From: CALMKX01 sp036274895
GTDB lineage: Bacteria; Acidobacteriota; Thermoanaerobaculia; Multivoradales; SZUA-115
Direction of reading: 5' to 3'
Assembly (NCBI GenBank): GCA_036274895.1
Contig: DASUEU010000056.1
Span: 16,031-80,030 of the forward strand
DNA: 64,000 nucleotides
The notes beneath the pieces were generated by a model. The model saw only the letters and a program-made list of their open reading frames with translations, was not told the origin of the DNA and did no database searches. Shown here in pieces: positions 42,911-52,568 of the stretch; the first letter of the stretch is position 1; every line of letters starts with the position of its first letter. The position numbers and the translations under genes were made by a program.

Positions 42911-43537
42911 ATGTCCCCACGTCGAACCCTCGTCGTCGCCGCCACCCTCCTCCTCTGCGCCGGCCTCCGGCCGCTCGAGGCGACCGATCCATCCAAACCG
43001 CCCGCCGAGCAGGTGGACATGGTCCAGATGATGGAGCGCATGAAGCAGTTCACCGCCACCGGACCGGAGCACGTGTGGCTCCAGCGCTTCCTCGGCGAGT
43101 GGCAGACCGAGACGCGGATCGGCATGCACGGCCCCCAGAGGCCGCCGGACAAGGGCACCAGCCGGGGCCGCTGGCTGATCGACGGCCGCTGGCTGGTGCT
43201 GGAGAGCGAGGGCACGATGATGGGGATGCCGGTCAAGTCCTGCTTCGTCCTGGGCTACGACCGCTTCAAGATGAGCTTCGTCACCTCTTTCGTCAGCTCG
43301 GTCGATACCGCCATGACCCACTCCGAGGGCGACATCGACCCCAAGACCGGCGCCCTCTTGACCTACGGCACCCTCGACGAGTACCTGACCGGCGAGCACG
43401 ACAAGATGGTCAAGTACGTGTGGCGCTTCCCCGACGAAAACACCATGATCCTCGAGATCCACGACCTGCCGATCGGCGAGACCGACGCCAAGGTGGTCGA
43501 GGTCACCTACCGACGCAAGGCCGGGAGCGCACGATGA
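42911..43537 (+). CDS. DUF1579-family exported protein
   Basis: A 208-residue protein with a signal peptide (TLVVAATLLLCAGLRPLEA) and a lipocalin-like DUF1579 domain (WLQRFLGEWQTETRIGM; SRGRWLIDGRWLVLESEG; MTHSEGDIDPKTG). It starts 4 nt after the M56 gene and overlaps the SRPBCC gene by 4 bp, so it belongs to the same operon. Its role is unknown. Confidence 0.75.
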   Translation: MSPRRTLVVAATLLLCAGLRPLEATDPSKPPAEQVDMVQMMERMKQFTATGPEHVWLQRFLGEWQTETRIGMHGPQRPPDKGTSRGRWLIDGRWLVLESEGTMMGMPVKSCFVLGYDRFKMSFVTSFVSSVDTAMTHSEGDIDPKTGALLTYGTLDEYLTGEHDKMVKYVWRFPDENTMILEIHDLPIGETDAKVVEVTYRRKAGSAR

Positions 43538-44001
43538 CCGGGATCACCATCAAACGCCAGGTAGCCGCGCCCCGCGAACGGGTCTTCGCCGCCGCCACCG
43601 ACTTCGCCAACGCCGCGAGCTTCATCCAGGCGATCGACAAGATCGAGATGCTGACCGAGGGGCCGGTGGGCGTGGGCACTCGCTTCCGCGAGACCCGCAT
43701 CGTCTTCGGCCGGCCGGCGACCGAGGAGATGAAGGTCACCGGCTTCGACCCGCCGGGCAGCTACACCCTCACGGCCGAGAGCCACGGCGCCCGCTATGAA
43801 ACGGTTTTTTCCTTCGCCGAGAAGAGCGGCGGCACCGAGGTCGAGATGCGCTTCGCCGTCACGCCCCTGACCTTTATGGCGAAGGTGATGGGCTTCCTGA
43901 TGCGGCCGATGATGAAGAAGATGCTGGCGATGTGCGCCAAGGACCTCGAGGACATCGCGAAGGCGGTGGAGTCAGAGGCCCTTTCGTCGCCGAAGGCGTA
44001 G
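43534..44001 (+). CDS. SRPBCC-fold (polyketide-cyclase-like) protein
   Basis: A 155-residue cytosolic protein with the START/SRPBCC pattern: ITIKRQVAAPRERVFAAATD, then VGVGTRFRETR and YETVFSFAEKSGGTEVEMRF. Such folds bind small hydrophobic ligands. It starts with an ATGA overlap. Its 3' end overlaps the convergent methyltransferase gene by 30 bp. Confidence 0.78.
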   Translation: MTGITIKRQVAAPRERVFAAATDFANAASFIQAIDKIEMLTEGPVGVGTRFRETRIVFGRPATEEMKVTGFDPPGSYTLTAESHGARYETVFSFAEKSGGTEVEMRFAVTPLTFMAKVMGFLMRPMMKKMLAMCAKDLEDIAKAVESEALSSPKA

Positions 44002-44637
44002 CGCGATCAGTCGGGGCGGCTCGGTGCGGGCGGCCCCGAGGTCTCGCGGTTCTGCCAGTTCGATCAGCTCGAGGCCCGCGGCCAGGCCGCCGTTCACGTA
44101 GTCCGCCACGTCGTGCAAGGTGGCCGTCACCCGCTCGCGCACACCGGTGTGGCGGTCGGTGAACTGGGCCTGGCCGCCGCCGAGCTGGCGCATCGGGTGC
44201 AGCTCGCAGAGGAAGACCTCCCCACCGGGGCGCAGCGTCCGGGCGCACTGCGCGAAGAAGGGCGCGAGGTCCTCGACGTGCTCGAGCACCAGCATGGTCA
44301 CGATCAGATCCGCCGCGGAGTCCTCGATCGGCCAGGGCCGGCGCAGGTCATGCTCGAGGAAGTGCACGTGCGCCGCGCTCACCCGCTCCCGGGCCTTGGC
44401 CAACATGCCGGGTGAAAAGTCCAGGGCCACCACGGCGGCCGCCCGCTCGGCGAGGAATCGAGTGTTGAAGCCCGTGCCGCAGCCGATCTCGAGCACCTCG
44501 CGGCCGGCCAGTGCGAGGGGCAGGTCGCGGAGAAGGGCGGCGGCCCGCTCGCGGGTGCGGTTGGGATCGCTGTCGTAGGTCTGCGACCAGCGGTCGTAGG
44601 CGGCGGCGACGTCGCTGGCTGGGGGCTGGTCGGGCAT
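43972..44637 (-). CDS. Class I SAM-dependent methyltransferase
   Basis: A protein of about 221 residues with motif I VLEIGCGTGFNT, acidic motif II VVALDFSPGM, and the motif IV region LIVTMLVLEHVEDL. The C-terminal part (GGEVFLCELHPMRQLGG) fits methyltransferase type 11/12. Start is ATG 44637, or 44646 three codons earlier. The substrate is unknown. It is convergent with the SRPBCC gene. Confidence 0.78.
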   Translation of the reverse strand: MPDQPPASDVAAAYDRWSQTYDSDPNRTRERAAALLRDLPLALAGREVLEIGCGTGFNTRFLAERAAAVVALDFSPGMLAKARERVSAAHVHFLEHDLRRPWPIEDSAADLIVTMLVLEHVEDLAPFFAQCARTLRPGGEVFLCELHPMRQLGGGQAQFTDRHTGVRERVTATLHDVADYVNGGLAAGLELIELAEPRDLGAARTEPPRLIALRLRRRKGL

Positions 44638-44786
44638 TCGGGTCATCCTATGGCGAAGCTGCGATACACTCGCCTGCACATCCGAGCAAAGAAGGGACTG
44701 GACGAGGTGGCTGGTACGGGGATCGGCCTCGTGCTCCCGGGGCCTCCGACCGCCCTTTCGGCTCACCCTGACGAGGGAGGACTCTC

Positions 44787-46208
44787 ATGTCCCGACGGCT
44801 CTCGACTCTCACCCTCTGCGCCCTGCTCACCCTGGCCGCCTGCGGCCCCCGACCGGCCGATTCTCCAGCGCCCGGATTCTCCACCAATCCCTACTGCCCT
44901 TCGGGGGTAACGCTGTGCTCGGCGCTGCCCGAGCAGATCCTGACCCCCACCGGTTGCAGCACCGCGGACCAGCAGTGCGCGCGAGACTTCTTCTCCTGGC
45001 AGACCTTCGTCTCCCTGAACTGGCCGGGCAAGATCGTCAACGCCCCCGAGGGCGTGCAGATCGTCGAGCCGGACCCCACGGCCAGCGCGGGTGACCGGGG
45101 CAGCCGGGTGTGGGAGCTGTGGATGGACCCGGACTCGGTCTTCCTGCCCGGCGCCGTCAAGCCCAGCTGGCAGCCCGGTCAGGAGCCGCCAACTCCCTGC
45201 AACCAGCCGGGAGCCTCCGGCCGCACCCTGGCCGGCCGCCTGGCCAAGGCCACGGTGTCCTTCGTGGACCTCGACCCGGACTCTTTCTTCACCGCCACCG
45301 TCAACCAGCCCCTGATCGACCAGGCGATGAACTTCGTCGTCTTCGAGATCCGCATGAACCAGGGCGAGGTCGGCTGGGTGGTGGACAACTCCCTCTACCA
45401 GCAGGAGACCGTCCAGGCCCTGACCACCAGCCTCCAGCTGCCGAACGCGGCCATCGAGGCCAAGGCCGCCTGGCGCATCCTGCCGGCCGAGATGCCCGAA
45501 GCGCAGAAGAACCGCTACTACCGCCAGATGGCCAAGATCGTGCTCGACGGCAGCGCGGTCGAAGGCGGCGGCGGCGCGCCGGTCTGCCTCACCCGCGAGC
45601 TGGGCCTGATCGGTCTCCACCTCCGGCACAACGGCCTGTGGGGCACCTTCGAGCAGGTGGACAACGTGAAAGCCTCGGACGGCATCACGCCCACCCTGTA
45701 CAACCCCGCCTGCACCACCTGCGCGACCAACCTGCCGCCCACCGACAAGAGCGGCAAGCCGATCCCCGCCAGCGACTACAAGTGGAGCCTGACCGGGCCC
45801 TCAGCCTCCCTCTACCAGGGCTTCCCCAACGTGCCGGCGCAGATCACCCGTGCCCCGGGGCAGGATCGGTTCATCAACGTGCCGCTCAACCACTTCTTCC
45901 AGAGCCAGGTGCTCACCGGCACGGTGTGGGCCAACTACATGCTGATCACCACCAACTGGATCGAGCTGCCGCCGGTGTCGCAGCCGATCCCCGCCCTCAA
46001 CACCTCCCTCGAGCCCTTCCTGCCCTCGGTTTCCACCCTCCCTCAAGCCTGCATCGACTGCCACGAGCTGGCGGTGAACGGCAACAACGCCGCGCTGGGA
46101 CAGAGCTTCCTGCCCTTCCGCGCCTGCCCGCAGACGCCCAAGCCCGGCCAGAGCCTGCCGGCCAACTGCCTGCTGGGGAGGGTGGACACCCTGGCCTCCC
46201 GGCGCTGA
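44787..46208 (+). CDS. Haem-binding lipoprotein (cytochrome c family)
   Basis: A 473-residue lipoprotein (lipobox TLAACG) with a large globular part (FFSWQTFVSLNWPGK; NFVVFEIRMNQGEVGW) and one CxxCH haem site in ACIDCHELA near residue 421. A CTTCA pair near 312 lacks the His and is not a haem site. One covalent haem c, exported, is expected. No gene partner is clear; it stands alone between two divergent or separate units. The reaction is unknown, perhaps an oxidoreductase. Confidence 0.7.
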   Translation: MSRRLSTLTLCALLTLAACGPRPADSPAPGFSTNPYCPSGVTLCSALPEQILTPTGCSTADQQCARDFFSWQTFVSLNWPGKIVNAPEGVQIVEPDPTASAGDRGSRVWELWMDPDSVFLPGAVKPSWQPGQEPPTPCNQPGASGRTLAGRLAKATVSFVDLDPDSFFTATVNQPLIDQAMNFVVFEIRMNQGEVGWVVDNSLYQQETVQALTTSLQLPNAAIEAKAAWRILPAEMPEAQKNRYYRQMAKIVLDGSAVEGGGGAPVCLTRELGLIGLHLRHNGLWGTFEQVDNVKASDGITPTLYNPACTTCATNLPPTDKSGKPIPASDYKWSLTGPSASLYQGFPNVPAQITRAPGQDRFINVPLNHFFQSQVLTGTVWANYMLITTNWIELPPVSQPIPALNTSLEPFLPSVSTLPQACIDCHELAVNGNNAALGQSFLPFRACPQTPKPGQSLPANCLLGRVDTLASRR

Positions 46209-46272
46209 GCCGGCGGCCGGTTCCAAACGGCTAACCGCGCTGCGACCGACTTTGTGACCACCGCTCCCTAGC

Positions 46273-48048
46273 ATGGGGGCGGTGTCGATCCAGCTCGAAG
46301 CACTCACCAAGCGCTACGGCGACCAGGAGGTCGTCCAGGAAGTCTCCCTCGAAGTCGCCAAGGGGGAGCTCGTGGTGCTCCTGGGCGAGAGCGGCAGCGG
46401 CAAGAGCACGCTGCTGCGCATGGTCGCCGGGCTCACCGCCATGGACGGCGGCCGGGTCCTGCTCCACGGCCGGGACGTGACCTTCGAGCCCCCCCAGCGC
46501 CGCGAGGTGGGGCTGGTCTTCCAGAGCTACGCCCTGTTCCGCGCCATGACCGTGGCGGAGAACGTCGAGTTCGCCCTCAAGGTGCGCCGGGTCGGGAGCC
46601 GGGAGCGCCGCCAGCGGCGCGAGGAGCTGCTCGACCTGGTGGGTCTGGGCGGCCTCGGCGGCCGGCTGCCCCGCCAGCTCTCGGGCGGCCAGCAGCAGCG
46701 GGTGGCCCTGGCCCGCGCCCTCGCCCACCGCCCGGAGGTGCTGCTGCTCGACGAGCCCTTCGGCGCCCTCGACGTGCGCACCCGCGCCGAGCTGCGCCAG
46801 GCCCTGCTCGACATCCAGCGCGAGCTGACCCTGTCGACGATCTTCGTCACCCACGACCAGGAGGAAGCCTTCGCCCTGGCCGACCGCCTGGCGGTGATGC
46901 ACAACGGCCGGCTGCTCGAGCTGGGCTCGCCGCGGGACCTCTACCTGCAACCCCGCTCCGAGCGGGTGGCGACCTTCCTGGGCGGCGCCAACCTGCTCAT
47001 CGGCGAGGTCACGGAGCGGGGCCTGCGCCTGGGCGAGGCCGAGCTGCCCCTGGCCGGCGAGGCCCTCTCCGCCGGCACCCGGCGGGTGCAGGTGCTCTTC
47101 CGGCCCGAGGACGTGACCCTGGGCGACCCGGCGGGGGCTCGGCCGGCCGGGGCCCTGGGCCGGGCCCGCGTCGAGCGCGCGGTCTTCCTCGGCGCCACCG
47201 AGCGCTTGCGGCTGCGCCTGCCGCCCCTGCCGCGGGTGCGCGCCCTGGCCCCGGCGGCCCCCTTCGGCAGCGACTCCCTGGTGGTCGAGGCCCTACGCAC
47301 CCTGCCCGAGTCCCGCCGGCTGCCCCTGTCGCCGGGAGACGAGGTGTGGCTGGGGGTCAAGCGGGTCCACCCCCTGCCCCATCCCGGTCTCGCCCTGGTG
47401 GCGGCGAGCGCGGGGGACGAGGCCGGGGCCGCCGCCCTGGAGCTGGCCGGAGAGCTCGGCCGCCGCGCCGGCGGGCGGGTCACGGAGCTCATGAACCAAC
47501 CGTTGGAGGAGGCCCTGCGCCGCCATCAGGACCGCCAGCCGGTGGACCTGGTGGTGTTCGGCCTGGCCCCCGGGGCGGGCCTCGACCGGGTCGAGGAGCT
47601 GCTCGAGGCCTCGCCCGACCACCTGCTGGTGGTGCGCGGGGCCGCCCCCCTGCCCGAGCGCCTGCTGATCGGCGTGGCGGTAGGCGAGCCCGGCAAGTCG
47701 GACGTGCTCTTCGCCGGCCGGCTGGCCCGCCACCTCGAAGCCGAGGCGCGGGTGCTGACCTTCCTGCCGGCGGGCACCGAAGCCAGGCTCGCCACCCGCT
47801 TCGTCGAGGCCAGCGTCCGCACCCTGGGCCGCCTGGGTGTGCCGGCCTCGGGCGAGGTGCGCCCGGGCGAGCCGGCGGCCGAACTGCTCGCCGAGCAGGC
47901 CGCCAGCCCGGGCTCCTGGCTGGTGCTGGGAGCGCCCCTGCCCGACCTGCGAGGCCGCATCCGGCTGGGCCGGGTGGTGGCCGAGCTGCTGGCCCGGAGC
48001 ACCCGGCCGGTACTGATCGTTCGCAACCACACGGAGGATGACCGATGA
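46273..48048 (+). CDS. cysA: Sulfate-type ABC ATPase fused to a UspA-like domain
   Basis: A 591-residue protein. Residues 1-235 are the ATPase: Walker A GESGSGKST, signature LSGGQQQR, Walker B VLLLDEPFGALD, switch His in VTHDQEE. A TOBE-like region follows to about 360 (RRVQVLFRPEDVTLG). Residues about 370-591 resemble universal stress proteins (VDLVVFGLAPGAG; WLVLGAPLPDLRG; STRPVLIVRN, the usual Usp ending). It overlaps the substrate-binding gene (ATGA). The fusion is unusual; it might couple uptake to nucleotide or energy state. Confidence 0.85.
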   Translation: MGAVSIQLEALTKRYGDQEVVQEVSLEVAKGELVVLLGESGSGKSTLLRMVAGLTAMDGGRVLLHGRDVTFEPPQRREVGLVFQSYALFRAMTVAENVEFALKVRRVGSRERRQRREELLDLVGLGGLGGRLPRQLSGGQQQRVALARALAHRPEVLLLDEPFGALDVRTRAELRQALLDIQRELTLSTIFVTHDQEEAFALADRLAVMHNGRLLELGSPRDLYLQPRSERVATFLGGANLLIGEVTERGLRLGEAELPLAGEALSAGTRRVQVLFRPEDVTLGDPAGARPAGALGRARVERAVFLGATERLRLRLPPLPRVRALAPAAPFGSDSLVVEALRTLPESRRLPLSPGDEVWLGVKRVHPLPHPGLALVAASAGDEAGAAALELAGELGRRAGGRVTELMNQPLEEALRRHQDRQPVDLVVFGLAPGAGLDRVEELLEASPDHLLVVRGAAPLPERLLIGVAVGEPGKSDVLFAGRLARHLEAEARVLTFLPAGTEARLATRFVEASVRTLGRLGVPASGEVRPGEPAAELLAEQAASPGSWLVLGAPLPDLRGRIRLGRVVAELLARSTRPVLIVRNHTEDDR

Positions 48049-49049
48049 GACGCTCCGCCCCGTGGCTCACCGCCCTGCTGCTGCTCGCCGTCGCCGGCCC
48101 TCTGCCGGGGCAGCAGACGCTGCTCAACGTTTCCTACGACCCCACCCGCGAGCTCTACCAGGAGGTCAACGCCGCCTTCGCAGCCCAGTGGCAGGCCCGG
48201 ACCGGACAGAAGGTCGAGATCCAGCAGTCCCACGGCGGCTCCGGCAAGCAGGCCCGCTCGGTGATCGACGGCCTCGAGGCCGACGTGGTCACCCTCGCCC
48301 TGGCCGGGGACGTCGACGCCATCGCCCGCGCCGGCCTGCTACCCGCCGACTGGCAAAAGCGCCTGCCCAGCAACAGCTCTCCCTACACCTCGACCATCGT
48401 CTTCCTGGTGCGCAAGGGCAACCCCCAGGGAATCCGCGGCTGGGACGACCTGGTGCGCCCGGGCATCGACGTCATCACCCCCAACCCCAAGACCTCCGGC
48501 GGCGCGCGCTGGAACTACCTCGCCGCCTGGGACCACGCGCTCCAGACCTCCGGTGGCGACGCTGCCAAGGCCCGGGACTTCGTCACCCGCCTGTTCGCCA
48601 ACGTGCCGATCCTCGACACCGGCGCCCGCGGCTCGACCATCACCTTCGTCGAGCGGGGCATCGGCGACGTGCTGCTGGCCTGGGAGAACGAGGCCCTGCA
48701 GGTGATCCACGGAGTGGGCAAGGGCCGCTTCGAGGTGGTGGCGCCGCGGCGCTCGATCCTCGCCGAGCCGCCGGTAGCCCTGATCGACAAGGTCGCCAAG
48801 CGCCACGGCACCGAGGCCCTGGCCCAGGCCTACCTGGACTTCCTGTACTCGCCCGCGGGGCAGGCCCTGGTGGCCAAGCACCATTACCGCCCCCGCCTCA
48901 CCGAGGTGGCCGAGCGCTTCGCGGCGCAATTCCCCAAGATCGAGCTGTTCACCATCGACGAGGTCTTCGGCGGCTGGGCCAGGGCGCAGAAGGAGCACTT
49001 CGACGACGGCGGCATCTTCGACCAGATCCAGCGCGCGAGCAGCCGGTGA
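48045..49049 (+). CDS. sbp: Sulfate/thiosulfate ABC substrate-binding protein
   Basis: A 334-residue periplasmic protein: a signal peptide (WLTALLLLAVAGPLPG) and the Sbp/CysP fold with LLNVSYDPTRELYQEVN, SHGGSGKQARSV and NPKTSGGARWNYL, the hallmark anion-binding segments. ATG overlaps the cysA stop, and its TGA overlaps the GTG of cysT. It delivers sulfate (or a similar oxyanion) to CysT/CysW/CysA. Confidence 0.92.
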   Translation: MRRSAPWLTALLLLAVAGPLPGQQTLLNVSYDPTRELYQEVNAAFAAQWQARTGQKVEIQQSHGGSGKQARSVIDGLEADVVTLALAGDVDAIARAGLLPADWQKRLPSNSSPYTSTIVFLVRKGNPQGIRGWDDLVRPGIDVITPNPKTSGGARWNYLAAWDHALQTSGGDAAKARDFVTRLFANVPILDTGARGSTITFVERGIGDVLLAWENEALQVIHGVGKGRFEVVAPRRSILAEPPVALIDKVAKRHGTEALAQAYLDFLYSPAGQALVAKHHYRPRLTEVAERFAAQFPKIELFTIDEVFGGWARAQKEHFDDGGIFDQIQRASSR

Positions 49050-49906
49050 GCAAGAGCCCGGTGACCCCGAGGCCGCGCCACAAGGGAGCCCCCGGCCGCC
49101 TGCCGGGCTTCGGCCTGTCGCTCGGCCTGACCCTCTGCTACCTGTCGCTGATCGTGCTGCTGCCGCTGGCCGCCCTGGTGGTGAAGTCGGCGGGGCTCAC
49201 CTTCCCCGAGCTGTGGGCGAAGGTGGCCTCGCCCCGCGCCCTGGCCGCCTACCGGCTGAGCGTGCTGGCCTCACTGGCCGGTGCGGCGGTCAACGTGGTC
49301 TTCGGCCTGCTGCTGGCGTGGGTGCTCGAGCGCTACCGCTTTCCCGGCCGGCGGCTGGTCGACGGCCTGGTGGACCTGCCCTTCGCCCTGCCCACGGCGG
49401 TCGCCGGCATCGCCTTGACCGCCCTGTGGGTGAAGGACGGCTGGCTGGGCCGCTGGTCCACGGCGCTCGGGCTCGACGTGGCCTACACCCCCCTCGGGGT
49501 GGCCGTGGCCTTGACCTTCATCGGCCTGCCCTTCGTGGTACGCACCGTCCAGCCGGTGCTCGCCGCCCTCGAGCCGGAGGTCGAAGAGGCCGCGGCCAGC
49601 CTGGGGGCGGGGCCGGTCGGGACCTTCTTCCGGGTCATCCTGCCCGAGCTGCTGCCCGCCCTGGCCATCGGCTTCGCCCTCGCCTTCGCCCGCGGCCTGG
49701 GCGAGTACGGCTCGGTGATCTTCATCGCCGGCAACCTGCCCGGCCGCTCGGAGATCACGCCGCTCCTGGTCATGATCCAGCTCGAGCAGTACGACTACGG
49801 CGCCGCGGCGGCGATCGCCTCGGTGTTCCTGGCCATGTCCCTCCTGGCCCTGGCGGCCACCCAGCTGCTGGCGGCCCGGGCCGGCCGGCACCTGGCCACG
49901 GCCTGA
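49046..49906 (+). CDS. cysT: Sulfate ABC permease CysT (CysU)
   Basis: A 286-residue membrane permease starting at GTG 49046 (GTGA overlap with sbp). Six hydrophobic segments, for example SLIVLLPLAALVVKS and ALPTAVAGIALTAL. The EAA-type loop that contacts the ATPase is EEAAASLGAGPVGTFFRVI, and ARGLGEYGSVIFIAGN is the conserved CysT C-terminal motif. It pairs with CysW. Confidence 0.92.
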   Translation: MSKSPVTPRPRHKGAPGRLPGFGLSLGLTLCYLSLIVLLPLAALVVKSAGLTFPELWAKVASPRALAAYRLSVLASLAGAAVNVVFGLLLAWVLERYRFPGRRLVDGLVDLPFALPTAVAGIALTALWVKDGWLGRWSTALGLDVAYTPLGVAVALTFIGLPFVVRTVQPVLAALEPEVEEAAASLGAGPVGTFFRVILPELLPALAIGFALAFARGLGEYGSVIFIAGNLPGRSEITPLLVMIQLEQYDYGAAAAIASVFLAMSLLALAATQLLAARAGRHLATA

Positions 49907-49914
49907 GCGGGACC

Positions 49915-50751
49915 ATGAACGGACCCCCTCCCCTGCCCTGGACCTTCCCCCGCCGCTTGCTGCTGGGCGTGGCCCTCGCCTTCCTGATCCTGTTCCTGGG
50001 CATGCCCCTGGCGGTGGTCTTCGTCTCTGCTCTCTCCGGTGGTCTCACGGTCTTCGCCAAGGCCATCTCCGACCCGGACGCCCGGGCGGCGATCCGCCTC
50101 ACCCTGACCGTGGTGGCGGCGACCGTGCCGGTCAACCTGGTCTTCGGCCTGGCCGCCGGCTGGGCGATCGGCAAGTTCCGCTTTCGCGGCCGCAACTTCC
50201 TCGCCAGCCTGATCGACCTGCCCTTCGCCGTCTCGCCGGTGGTGGCGGGGATGGTCTTCGTGCTGCTGTTCGGGGCCCATGGCTGGTTCGGCCCCTGGCT
50301 CGCCGAGCGGGAGCTGCGCATCATCTTCGCCCTGCCCGGCATCGTGCTGGCGACGGTCTTCGTCACCGCGCCCCTGATCGCCCGCGAGCTCGCCGCCACC
50401 CTCGAGAATCAGGGCAACAGCGAGGAGGAGGCCGCCCTCACCCTGGGCGCCTCCGGCTGGCAAATGTTCTTCGCCGTCAGCCTGCCCAAGCTCAAGTGGT
50501 CGCTGCTCTACGGCCTAGTGCTCACCACCGCCCGCGCCCTGGGGGAGTTCGGCGCCGTGTCGGTGGTCTCCGGCCACATCCGGGGCAAGACCAACACCCT
50601 GCCCCTGCACGTCGAGATCCTCTACAACGAGTACCAGTTCCAGGCCGCCTTCGCCGTGGCCTCCCTGCTCGCCCTCTCGGCCCTGGTCTCGATCGCCGCC
50701 AAGAGCTTGCTCGAAGCGCGGGCCCACCGGCCGGAGCGCGCAGTAAGCTAG
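49915..50751 (+). CDS. cysW: Sulfate ABC permease CysW
   Basis: A 278-residue permease with six hydrophobic segments (LLLGVALAFLILFLGMPLAV; FAVSPVVAGMVFVLLFG), EAA loop EEEAALTLGASGWQMFFAV and the CysW signature ARALGEFGAVSVVSGHIRG. ATG 49915 lies 8 nt after cysT. It completes a transporter with one binding protein, two permeases and one ATPase. Confidence 0.92.
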   Translation: MNGPPPLPWTFPRRLLLGVALAFLILFLGMPLAVVFVSALSGGLTVFAKAISDPDARAAIRLTLTVVAATVPVNLVFGLAAGWAIGKFRFRGRNFLASLIDLPFAVSPVVAGMVFVLLFGAHGWFGPWLAERELRIIFALPGIVLATVFVTAPLIARELAATLENQGNSEEEAALTLGASGWQMFFAVSLPKLKWSLLYGLVLTTARALGEFGAVSVVSGHIRGKTNTLPLHVEILYNEYQFQAAFAVASLLALSALVSIAAKSLLEARAHRPERAVS

Positions 50752-50757
50752 CCGACC

Positions 50758-51869
50758 GTGAGCGTCTACCCCCGGCGTGGCTCCCTGGCCAGGCTCCTGA
50801 TCGGCTGGAACGCCGGCCTGGTGCTCGCCGCCGTGGTGGCGGTGGTGGTCACCGCCGCCAGCCTGGTGGCCCGCCTGGCCCGCGAGGAACCCGGGGGCCC
50901 GGTGGCCCTGGAGCCCCTGTTCGCCCGGCTCGGGGTGGTGATCGGCTCGGCGGCCCTGGCGGCGATCGCCATCGGCTGGATCCTCGCCCGGCGCATCGCC
51001 GACCCCCTGACCGAGCTGACCCGGGCCGCCGCGAGGCTGGGCGGCGGCGACCTCCAGACCCCCATCGGCCCCCTCGGCGACGGCGAGGTGGCGACCCTCG
51101 CCACCACCCTGGAAGAGACCCGCTGGCGGCTGCTCGCCGCCACCAACGAGCTCGAGCGCCGCCAGGCCGAGGCCGAGGCCGCGCGCCGCCTGCGTGACGC
51201 CGTGTTGGCCAACGTCACCCACGAGTTCCGCACTCCGCTCGCCGCCCAGCTGGCCTCCCTCGAGATGCTGGTCGAGAAGCTCGAGAGCGACGGCGACCCG
51301 GACTCCCTGGAGCTCGCCCGCTTCCTCGAGCGCAGCAGCCTGCGGCTGACCCAGCTGGTCGACAACCTGCTCGAGAGCCTGCGCATCGAGGCCGGCCACC
51401 TGGGCATGCGGCGCCACCCCGTGGCCCTCGAAGAGGTGGTCGAGCAGGCCCTGGAGCAGACCGCCCCCCTGCTCGCCCAGCGCCGCCAGCGGGTGGAGGT
51501 TCACCTGCCCGAGGAGCTGCCGCCCCTGCTGGGGGATGCGCCCCGCCTGAGCCAGGCCCTGGTCAACCTGCTGTCGAATGCGCAGAAGTTCGCGCCCGCC
51601 GGCTCGACCGTGCGCCTCGGCGGCCAGGTGGCGGCGGACGCCGTCTCCCTGTGGGTCGAAGACGAGGGCCCGGGGTTGCCCGCGGGCCGGGAAGGGGAGA
51701 TCTTCGAGGCGTTCTCCCGCGGCGCCGGTGACGAGCCCGAGCAGAGCGGCATGGGCCTCGGTCTGGCCATCGTCAAGTCGATCGTCGAGCGGCATGGGGG
51801 TCGGGTCGCGGCCGAAAACGGCCCCGGCGGTGCCCGCTTCACCCTCATCCTCCCCCGGCCGGAGGCGGC

Positions 51870-51873
<4 letters not shown>
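50758..51873 (+). CDS. Sensor histidine kinase
   Basis: A 371-residue kinase: transmembrane segments at about 12-38 and 60-82, a HAMP domain (RRIADPLTELTRAAARL), a HisKA domain with the phospho-His in THEFRTPLA (near 157) and a catalytic ATPase domain (NLLSNAQKFAPAG; DEGPGLP; GMGLGLAIVKS). The periplasmic loop is short, about 20 residues, so it probably senses the membrane or a partner. It starts at GTG 50758, 6 nt after cysW, which hints that transporter state is the signal. Confidence 0.9.
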
Positions 51874-52565
<692 letters not shown>

Positions 52566-52568
52566 GGC

